From the NCBI GenBank assembly GCA_930367215.1, contig OV884058.1, positions 197,922,208-197,986,207 on the forward strand: 64,000 bases of DNA, read 5' to 3'. Numbering within the stretch: position 1 is the stretch's first letter; each line of letters starts with the position of its first letter. Below are positions 55,728-64,000 of the stretch, in pieces. The notes beneath the pieces were generated by a model. It had not been told where the DNA came from, ran no database searches, and worked only from the letters and a program-made list of their open reading frames with translations. Source of the stretch: Pollenia angustigena (taxonomy: Eukaryota > Arthropoda > Insecta > Diptera > Polleniidae). Made by a program: the position numbers and the translations under genes.

Positions 55728-57126
55728 GGCTGTAGGAAATATCGCCCAAAGAAAAATCGCCCAAAAAAAATGAAAAATCGCCCAAAAAAATTGCATGTAA
55801 AATTGGGCCTAATTTCATATGAAAAATGGCCCAAAATTATTGGGCTACTTTTCGTTATTGTTGGGTGATTTTTCGTTTTTTAAATGTTGTATGAAAAATA
55901 GCCCATTTTTTTGGGCCATTTTTCATTTTTAAAATTCTACCATAATCTTACATAGCAGAGAAAACCATGTTTTATTATGGTTGCAAACAACAAAACTATT
56001 TTTCAAGAAACTAATTTAACCATAATATGGTTGTCGGCGACAATGATTTGGTTAAATTAAACATAATATGTGTAGAATTTTTTTAAAAATGGTTTTGTAG
56101 CTTTTTCTCTGGGTGTATATATTAAATATATATATATATATCGAAAATAAGGATTTTCTCTTCTATGGTATAACAAATACTGGCTTCGCTAACTAAAGCT
56201 TCTCTGTATAGCCGGCCTTTGGCCGGGTGCAAGGATTTTCTCCTCTATGGTATAACAAGGACCGGCTTCGCTAACTAAAGCTTCTCTGTATAGCCGGCCT
56301 TTGGCCGGGCGCAAGGATTTTCTCCTCTATGGTATAACAAACACCGGCTTCGCTAACTAAAGTTTCTCTGCGTAGTCGGCCTTGTTCGGAAATAAGGCAG
56401 TTTTACTTAGCGAAACCGGTTTTTGTTAGACCATAAAGGAGAAAATCCTTGCGCCCGGCCGAAGGCCGGCTATACATAGAAGCTTTAGTTAGCGAAGCCG
56501 GTCTTTGTTATACCACAGATGAGAAAACCCTTGCGCCCGGCCGAAGGCCGGCTATACAGAGAAGCTTTAGTTAGCGAAGCCAGTATTTGTTATACCATAG
56601 AAGATGAAATCCTTATTTTGGATATATATATTTAATATATACACCCGGAGTAAAAGCTATAAAAATATTTTATCCATATTATGTTTAATTTAACCAAATC
56701 ATTGTCACCGACAACCATATTATGGTTAAATTAGTATCTTTAAAAAAATCACTTGAAATTTGAACGGTATTTTAAAAAAAAATTTACACATTTTTGATTA
56801 TAAGTTAAGTTGCGGACGTTATGACACTTTGCAAAGTGTCATAACGTCCACGGACACTGGACGTTATGACATGTCACCTAAATTTATATGAATAATAAAC
56901 AATTTTTTGCAAATTGAGTAATTTTTTTTTGTGGGAAAAAATTCGTTTTTGCTTTTTGGGTCATTTTTCATTTTCTTTTTGGGCCCTTTTTCGTTTTTTT
57001 TTTGGGCAAAATTTCATATTTACCTTTTTGGGTCATTTTTCATGTTCGCTTGGGCGATTCTTCATTTGGGCGATTTTTCATTTTTTTTTTTGGGCCATTT
57101 TTCTTTGGGCGATATTTCCTACAGCC
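55728..57126. mobile_element. Foldback / Mutator-type element, copy 3 (complete)
   Basis: GGCTGTAGGAAATATCGCCC (55728) and GCGATATTTCCTACAGCC (ending 57126) are flanked by a perfect 9-bp duplication TATTCTCTT (55719-55727 and 57127-57135). The 1.4 kb are almost a full palindrome. The centre has five inverted or direct blocks of GGCTTCGCTAACTAAAGCTT with TATAGCCGGCCTTTGGCCGG and GCAAGGATTTTCTCCTCTAT. An insertion in the right arm of the pogo-like element. Confidence 0.9.
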
Positions 57127-57236
57127 TATTCTCTTAGCAGCATTATTTATGCTGCTAAGTGAATACTGCGTAACAGAATATTTTGCTGCACGAATTTTCG
57201 TGCAAAATTTAATGTGCAGCTAAACGAAAAATACTG

Positions 57237-57681
57237 TATATGTATATAAAAATGAAAAATGTTTGTGTGTTTGTTTGTATGTTGGCTTTTAGACTCCTAA
57301 ACTACTGAACCGATTTTTTTTACAGTAGCATCACGTGAGCCCTAAAAATAAAATAGGCTACTTATTTTTTGAAAAGCCGCTTCACGCATTTTGTTGAACT
57401 TTTGGTAGTAAAATCTTCTGAGCCCCAAAATTGAAATAAAGTAGCAGCGGGGGAAGTGGTTTCCCCCATAGGACGCCAGTGTTTAATATCGCATAACTTA
57501 AGAACTGTTATAGTGAGAATGTTCAAAATTTGTAGAAGTCACTCTTATGATTTACTACACTATTGAAAATAAAGCGGGTAGGCGCAGGGCGGAAATACCT
57601 CTCATAGGATGCATATGTTAAATATCGCTCAACTGAAGAAGTGGTTAAAGCAGTGTAGCGAAGCGCACCGGGTTAAGCTAG
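57237..57681 (+). mobile_element. Non-autonomous Helitron, short copy
   Basis: The 5' end is TATATGTATATAAAAATGAA (the usual leading TC is mutated). The 3' end carries GTGTAGCGAAGCGCACCGGG then TTAAGCTAG and T (57678-57682). It is homologous in reverse to 27618-28595, sharing AACTACTGAACCGATTTT and TATTTAATATATGC-like text. It lies immediately beyond the pogo-like element's right end. Confidence 0.8.
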
Positions 57682-57835
57682 TTTTATATAAAATGACTGA
57701 ATATTCCTTTGTTTTTTACGGAATATGTAGTTGATTTTTTGATAGTTGATTTATATAAAATAACGTTAAATTCATTTGTTTTTACGGAACATGGAGTGAC
57801 ATTTTTGACAGTAAAAATTAAATGAACTTTTCGTT

Positions 57836-60213
57836 AAAAATAAATAAATAAATAAAATAAGTAGACCGGTTTTTAACTGAATTTTCATTTATTTTATATT
57901 ACAATTTCAGTTAATTTTACGTACAGAATATTGTGAGTGTACAAGTCGATACGAGAAAAGAATTGTTTTGACCCACCCTAATACACAGTTTAAGCCTCCT
58001 CCAAAATTTTAGTTATCGGCTGCATATATTTCCCATGGAAGTACAACATTCGCTTTTATTAAGCCTTTTTGGTTGGAAGTGGTCGGAAAACCAAGCGATT
58101 ATCGCAATTACTGAAGAAATGTTGAGATTCACCACTCAAACTTCTCTCAGGAAAATCCATCATGAAACTCAGAGATTCAGGCGAACGAAGCAGCATTAAT
58201 TGTTATATCTGTCAAGTAATTTTACGCCCTTATTTTCTAAAACACTTCATCAAACTTTAAAAATATTTTCATAAAAATTTTTAAAATTTCAAAAAAAACA
58301 ATAAGTTTTATTTTAAATCAGGGGCCCAATTTTGGCAGTCCTGATTCATCCATTTATTTCCAATTATTTCAGTCGATACTGAACGAGTCGAAATTATTGT
58401 TTCAGTGTTGTAAAGCATTTATTTTAGTATCGACGGGTAGAATTAGAAATAAAGAATTACGCCAAATCTACACAATGTCTTTTCAGACATGTCTAAAAAA
58501 ACCCGTTTGTTTTGTTTGTAGGCAATCGGGTTAGAGAAGAAAGAGGGGTTGTTAAACAGACACGAAACGAGTTTTCATGTTTTTTAATATGTATGCATTT
58601 GTATATTAGACAATTAGGGGGCATTTATACGTTGTCTTTTCAGACATGTCTGTTTTATTAATTATCTTTTGAACATGATACCAAAAACCTTTTGCGTTTT
58701 AACGATGTCTTTTCAAACATGTCTGTTTTCATGTCTAATTGTCTAATATGCATATACAAACATATAAAAAAAACTTAAAAATTAAGGCCACGACTACAGA
58801 CTTTATCAAAGGCAACTCTTAGTTTGAAGGTGTTAAATGTTTCTTTTTTAATTTTTTTTTTGCTATTGTGCACTTTAAAGAAGCTAGGTAGATAAAGATG
58901 CAATTACTTTTTTTAAAACCTAAACGGTGTTAAAAATCGCCATTGACTGCCCTTCCCGATGGATTTGGTAAAAATTATGCTGTTGCTAAACTGAAAATGT
59001 CTATATTTTATGCATCAGGCTGGATCTGTAGGCCTTCCAGTAAATTCGCTTTTCGGGTCCTGTTCGCTAAACATAACCTAACGGCGTAGCTTCTGATTAA
59101 AAATTTAACGTTAAATAACATTATATCATAATAGTACATCATGGAAAAAATAATAAAATAGAGAACTGTTGGGTACTGGGTGCATAATCCACATACTTCC
59201 TTTATCGCTCTTGTCCATACATAAGTAGTTTTTATAAGAAACATTAAGCTCTCACAGCAAAATAGTACGAGGAAAATAAAAACAAAGTAAGCAAGTAAAA
59301 GAAATCAACTCAAAATTGAAATACATAATTCCAATACATATAGAAAAGTTTTATATTCAAGCTATTAGAAGCAAATTAAAAGTACATTAAAAAGTTTTAC
59401 GTTTATAACCACTTTAGAGAACTCCAGCGCCAGATGTGGGCCAAAAAGTAAATATTAACACACTCTCTCTCACGCACACTCGCACACAAATACTTTTAAC
59501 TTAAGTTAAACAAAATATTCTTGCCATCAACAACACTTAAATAAAAATCAATTTTAAAACCAACACACTATAAATGGGATAAAAATAAATGTTGGAGAAA
59601 AAGTAAAGAAACAGGAACAGGAACCCATTTAGGAATGGCTAGAAAAATTGTGTGTGGTAAATAATAAACAACAAGGATACACCGCAAAATAAAAAAACAA
59701 GCATAAAAGACAAAATGAAGAAAAAGAATTTTCTTAATGTTGGCAACTAAAACTGAAACCACCACATAAACATTAAATTCTATTTTGTCATGTTATCATG
59801 TCCCGTATATGCCCGTTTGAGCACAAACATGCATACATTCGGAAAACAAACTATTAGTCCAAGAAAAGTATTTGAACATAAATTACAACAAAACCATGTC
59901 CTAATGGAATCTCATCGAAATAGTAAATTATAAAACCAAAGAAGCCCATTAAATAAAGAGTTTTTCGGAATGTTGTGTAAATCCTAGTATAATATTATTG
60001 TACTTGTGAAATTTTGGATAGCATATGGCCCAGTTTCAAATATAAGGAACTTTTTATGAGAAGAATCGTAAAACAAATTTGCACTTTTTCTCTTTGCGAT
60101 AAATTTTATTTGTAGATTGCATATGGTCCGGATAAAAATATAGGGTACTTTTAAAGGGATAAAATTGGTACTTTTTCTGTTTTTGATAAAATTGGTATAC
60201 AGATTACATAATG
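57836..60213. other. Mostly unique AT-rich DNA with one inverted pair
   Basis: GTCTTTTCAGACATGTCT recurs at 58480, 58637 and 58711 (with changes), and TATTAGACAATTAG/CTAATTGTCTAATA is inverted at 58603 and 58735. The 59240-59760 part is A-rich with CTCTCTCTCACGCACACTCG. No gene was recognised. Confidence 0.4.
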
Positions 60214-60221
60214 GTCCAGAT

Positions 60222-61792
60222 CAGCGATAAAAAATTGAAAAATTTAGATGGTACTGACCACCAAGCAAAAGAGTATGTTTTTCAACATTATGGTACTTTT
60301 TTTTTGGAAAATATATTTTAAAAATAAAATATATTTTTAACTGACATTCAAATATACCAACTCAATTTAAAAAAAAAAAAAAACTTTTTGTTTTTACTCT
60401 GGTAGACAAATGCCAAATGCTTTTAAATTTTAGAGGGCTTTTTATTAAAAATCGCAATCAAACTTTTTTATATCTTAAATTTTTCTGATATCATAAGTTT
60501 TTTTCTTTCCCTGTAAACAAACAAAAAATCGAGTTACACATTTTTTATATTAAGCCATCGATACATACTTTTGATAAGAATACATTTTGTGTAGGCAACG
60601 TTGTCAAGACGGCTGTGGAGTTGTAGAGTTAGAGTTAGGGTTTTTGTACCGGAGTCAAAGTCGAAGTACCCACAAAAACTTGTAATAATTTTCAAAAAAA
60701 AAAAAAAACTTCGAAATTGGAGATGCAATATTTAAAATATTGATTCGAAATTTTTACTGAATCCTTTTCTTGCTATATTTAACCATTTAAGAGGTACTGC
60801 AATAAAAAAAAGTTTAAAGTCAATTAAGGACCAGTCTCATATACATTTAGCATTAAGGTTAGATTAAAAGTCGGAGTTGGAATTTCAGCGGTTGGAGTCG
60901 GAGTTAGTACTTTTTGTTGACGACTCACAGCCCTGGTTGGTAATGTTAAAAAAAAAAAATTTCAACGCTGAATTTTTAAAAAAGAAGCATAACAAAACAA
61001 GTAAGAAAGTATAGTCGGTCAAGCCCGACCATATGATACCCTACACCACAGTATTAAAAAACACATCATGCCTATATGTCCATATAAATATGGGGTTATC
61101 GTTGTTTATAAACTTCATTAAAATCGGGTTAAAGGTTTGTGAGAGGCAGAAATTGCCCCCTACCTCCCCTTGTGGTCCTATTTTTGAAAAACTGTATAGC
61201 TTATGTGTCCATATAGATATGGATCTATCTATGTTTTAAATATCATTAAAATCGGTTTAAGAACCAAAAATTGCCCCTATCTCCCCTCGTGGTCCTATTT
61301 TTTAAAAAATGCATCCCTTTTGGGTCCATAAAGATATGGTTCTATCTATGTTTTAAATTTCATTAAAATCGGTTTGATAGTTTCCGAGAGGAAGAAATTG
61401 CCCCCTATCTTCCCTCATGGTCCTACGATTTTGTCTATTTTCAATAGGCATGGTCCTTGTGCCAATAAGAACCTTTGTCCCAAATTTAATCAATTTATCT
61501 CCAAAATTGCGACCTGTACTTTGCGCACAAGGTTACATGGACAGCCAGCCAGCCGGACGGACATCGTTAGTTCGACTCAGAAAGTGATTCTGAGTCGATC
61601 GGTATACTTTAAGGTGGGTCTAGGACCAATATTTTAAGGCGTTACACACATCAGCACAAATGCATAATACCTTCTCCACTATTGTGGTGTGGGTATAAAA
61701 AATAGTACTTAAACGGACGTGGGGGTACCGTGGTATTTTTGAAAGGAAAAAGTACTGAAAATAGTACCATAGTACTGAATTTTGCATCACTG
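60222..61792. mobile_element. hAT-type element (CAG(C/T)GAT ends) with nested family 2 element
   Basis: CAGCGATAAAAAATTG (60222) and AATTTTGCATCACTG (ending 61792) are inverted and flanked by a perfect 8-bp duplication GTCCAGAT (60214-60221 and 61793-61800). The right 90 bp (GGGGGTACCGTGGTATTTTT, AGTACTGAAAATAGTACCAT) match the right end of 18999-25742, so the two are one family. A family 2 element sits at 60997-61695. Confidence 0.88.
60997..61695 (+). mobile_element. Hairpin-ended element, family 2, complete
   Basis: The left terminus ACAAGTAAGAAAGTATAGTC with hairpin GTCGGTCAAGCCCGAC and GATACCCTACACCACAG is answered by TTGTGGTGTGGGTAT at 61681-61695, an inverted subterminal copy. About three tandem units of roughly 110-120 bp sit in between, then CCAGCCAGCCGGACGGACAT, TTCTGAGTCGATCGGTATAC and GTGGGTCTAGGACC. 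It has the same plan as family 1 with unrelated core sequence. Confidence 0.82.
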
Positions 61793-61987
61793 GTCCAGAT
61801 GCCGGAATATACATATTAAGAGATTTCTTGCTTTTGATATGGACAGTTGAATGTCGGCTGCTCAAGAGTATCGAGTGCTCAAAACTTATATGTGTATGAT
61901 GGCGAAAAATAATAATTCCTATAATATTGCAATATTTTACCAATACATATCCTCAAATTGTCATCTAGAAGAAAATAATCAAAGTAA

Positions 61988-62255
61988 TTATACCCTTCAC
62001 CACAGGTGGAAAAGGGTATATGTAGATACGGTTGTCATTCCGTTTGTAATTCCTACAATATTTATCTTAGACCCTATAAAGTATATATATTCTGGGTCTT
62101 TATCCGGAGATAAGTCCTTTTTCTTACGTTTGATATGTGTTTTCCGAAGAATCCAGACATGATAGGGTCTGGGTTGTTTCACTGAAATTCAGCAAGATCG
62201 ATCAACAAATGGCTGAGATATGACCAAAAAACCACGACTGCCTTTAATTTTTCCA
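61988..62255 (+). mobile_element. Hairpin-ended element, third variant, truncated
   Basis: TACCCTTCACCACAGGTGGA with AAAAGGGTATATG forms the left hairpin. GTTGTCATTCCGTTTGTAAT and AGTATATATATTCTGGGTCT match the generic fly core. The right end is missing. Confidence 0.6.
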
Positions 62256-62506
62256 AAAAATCCCTTGTGGTTGTTGTTTTTTTTTTAGCTCAATTAATAT
62301 TTATTTATGTCTAAAGAACGTTATTTATATAACATTTTGTTTCCTAGTTGCAACCAATTTTATTAATCTTTAATGCGAAGTAAACTATAAATATATATTT
62401 CGAATGTCTTTACAAATGCTTGCTCAACATTCCCAAAAAATAACTCGTTGTAATTCTTCTAGAAACTAGAGACTCGTTCCATAATTATATTTAAATTCAA
62501 ATATTA

Positions 62507-63488
62507 CCCAATAAAAAATTTCATTATTTTGCGAAGCACTAAAGGTACATTTAAAAAAATAAGCGCACAATTATGCGCTACGCAATAAGACATACAGAAA
62601 TGCAGTAATGTAAGTGAAAGAACTCTCAACAATTTTTATTAAAAAAAAAAAACATTTAAAGTGCTACGGCATTCCCTTACCACGAAGCAGGTTTGTAAGG
62701 GAGAGCACTAAAAAATAACTGTATCAAAACATTCAGTGTCTAAAGCTGATCGTTACATCCCACAATTTTTATGTGCGCTGAATAATGGGTGGCATTGATA
62801 TTAAGGAATCGGATACTCTTGATGTTCTGGGCATGAGAATACAGTGCGATGTCCGCTGGAATAAACACGTTTTCAAAGTGTCGAAAGAGGCATTCAAGTG
62901 TTTAGGTTTTTTAAAACGGTGCGAGAATTACTTCACTTCCTCCGATCTCCTTACTATCTATACCACCTATATCCGACCGAAGATGGAATACAACTCCCAT
63001 ATATGGGCAGGGGCTTCAAAGTCTATTTTGAACCTTCTGGACCGTGTACAAAGGAGGGCGGTGAAGCTCATCAATGACAGTAGGGTATCCAACTCTATTG
63101 ACTCATTGGGGCATCGTCGGAATGTGGGTTGTGTGACACTTTTCTATCGATATTACCATGGGAGGTGTTCCACTGAGATAAGTGAACTTATTCCACCCGC
63201 CCGAGTATTTCTTCGTAATACTCGCTCATCCAGTGGATCACATCCGTTTGTAGTCGATTGTCCTGTGTTTCGCACAACGCATTATAGAGAAAATTCGTTT
63301 TTCAGTCGAACTATCCGTATGTGGAATAAACTTCCCGCAGGGGTCTTTCCCGGTACTTATAATTTATTAAGATTCAAGTCAAATGTCCACAAACACTATT
63401 CCCTCTTTCCTCCTTCCCAAACCTTATTTTCCTGATCAACACAATGCACTGCATATATAGGGGGCATCCCCTGAGTGTTGGTTTATCG

Positions 63489-63519
<31 letters not shown>

Positions 63520-63661
63520 GCTTTATGTGTCAAAAATGTATTGCTTCAAAGTGGGAACTCGCCATATAAAATTCATGTCTTCCGTAAGCGCAATGGTAAG
63601 CGAAACTTTTATGTTTCTCCCTTACAAACCTGCTTCGTTGGAAGCTCCATTTTTTATTGGG
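62507..63661. mobile_element. Possible TA-flanked TIR element disrupted by a LINE
   Basis: CCCAATAAAAAATTTC (62507) and ATTTTTTATTGGG (ending 63661) are inverted with TA on both sides. Inside each end CGAAGCAGGTTTGTAAGGGA is also inverted (about 62681 and 63632). Without the LINE it would be about 400 bp. Confidence 0.55.
62780..63517 (+). pseudogene. 5'-truncated non-LTR retrotransposon (CR1/Jockey-type) with poly-A tail
   Basis: 216 codons (62785-63435) of an uninterrupted reverse transcriptase C-terminus: TLDVLGMRIQCDVRWNKHV, TTYIRPKMEYNSHIWAGASK, LLDRVQRRAVKLIND, GHRRNVGCVTLFYRYYHG and MWNKLPAGVFPG. These are the post-thumb motifs of CR1, Jockey and related LINEs. A stop at 63433-63435, a short 3' UTR, and an A27 run (63491-63517) follow. 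A 6-bp TGCGCT at 62774-62779 and 63518-63523 may be the TSD. The frame is intact, so insertion looks recent. Confidence 0.85.
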
Positions 63662-63663
63662 TA

Positions 63664-64000
63664 GCTTAAACATTAAACTTTTACTACAATAAATAACTTC
63701 TCTTTCGAAAATCCTCTATAGATGGCATGGAAGAATATTAAAAGTCTTGTGCGATTTTAAAGGATAAATTTATCTGCAATTTATTAAAACTATATTAATA
63801 TTAACACTTGAGTTATAAAATTAGTAATTTCTAATGATCTTAACTTAGAAAAACGTTTAAAATCCTTATAAAATAGACTTCTCACAGCCAGTGTTGTCAG
63901 TGGATTTTTCGAAAAAATACCTACACATGCTAAAAAAAAATCCGATTTTTCCCTACACGTTGAAAAAATGTCCCCTGCAAAAATCCAAATGCATTATTTT
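63664..64000. other. AT-rich edge with a hAT-like left end
   Basis: CAGTGTTGTCAGTGGATTTT at 63892 resembles the CAGTGTTG hAT ends, followed by TTTTTCGAAAAAATACC, but the partner lies outside the window. Nothing coding was seen. Confidence 0.4.

Larger units (their letters stand above)
54219..57236. mobile_element. pogo-like TIR element split by other insertions
   Basis: CAGTATTTTTCGTTTAGCTG then CA (54219) and TGCAGCTAAACGAAAAATACTG (ending 57236) are inverted, and TA flanks both (54217-54218 and 57237-57238). The TIR resembles that of Drosophila pogo (CAGTATAATTCGCTTAGCTG as I recall it). TGCAT(T)TTGCTTAAGTGCAT-like motifs follow inside. A foldback element and a family 1 remnant occupy most of the interior. 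No transposase. Confidence 0.78.
53697..57835. mobile_element. TIR element with tandem-unit arms, containing nested insertions
   Basis: The left arm (TAACGAAAGGTTCATTTAAG, TTTTACTGTCAAAAAT, CCGTAAAAACAAA(C/T)GA, TATTCAGT) is inverted at 57690-57835. Both arms consist of roughly 75-bp units (ACTGAATATT, TTTGTTTTTACGGAATAT, AGTTGATTTTTTGATAG), with another unit at 54140-54215 before the pogo-like insert. No TSD was resolved. Confidence 0.6.

Noticed and set aside
56914..57223. Phe/Gly-rich frames (FFLGHFSLGDI-like) as membrane proteins
   Set aside because: Translations of the TTTGGGC-rich arm of the foldback element; the same text appears in three frames.

Overview
This window is AT-rich, gene-poor insect nuclear DNA. 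The only confidently identified host gene is the 5' end of Tor (the mTOR kinase orthologue), on the minus strand at 3366-4524. Its protein matches what I remember of Drosophila Tor closely enough to place the source in Brachycera. The dense repeats (hairpin-ended elements with ATACCCTCCACC subterminal motifs, C/T-rich tandem cores, foldback elements) suggest a large-genome calyptrate fly such as a blowfly. The species is an inference; the Tor call is not.

Layout. 0-3.3 kb looks like an intron of Tor and holds, on the opposite strand, a MADF-domain gene with two homopolymer frameshifts, several MITEs and truncated Helitron and hAT pieces. 3.3-4.5 kb holds Tor exons 1-3. 5.5-17 kb carries MITEs with TTA, TA, TTAA or 8-bp target duplications, a hAT element with a MITE inside its transposase, and two complete copies of a hairpin-ended element with 153-bp core repeats. 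17.3-29.6 kb is one old repeat into which at least seven transposons have inserted; nearby paralogous copies give empty-site sequence for several insertions. 30.8-38.3 kb has a complete Mutator/foldback-type element, a tRNA-derived SINE, and a long-TIR element with a coding exon inserted into a third hairpin-ended element. 39-48 kb has more TSD-bounded MITEs (one piggyBac-like), a candidate signal-anchor exon, an I/R1-type LINE fragment and a second complete foldback element. 48-58 kb has further repeats and a four-layer nest (tandem-arm TIR element, pogo-like element, foldback element, Helitron). 60-64 kb has a hAT-type element with a nested hairpin-ended element, and a LINE 3' end with a poly-A tail.

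Many element boundaries were checked by reading the target-site duplication (TSD) and the terminal inverted repeat (TIR) directly; the positions are given. No tRNA gene, rRNA, CRISPR array or virus-like gene was seen. Superfamily names rest on TSD length, TIR sequence and short protein motifs, not on a database search.
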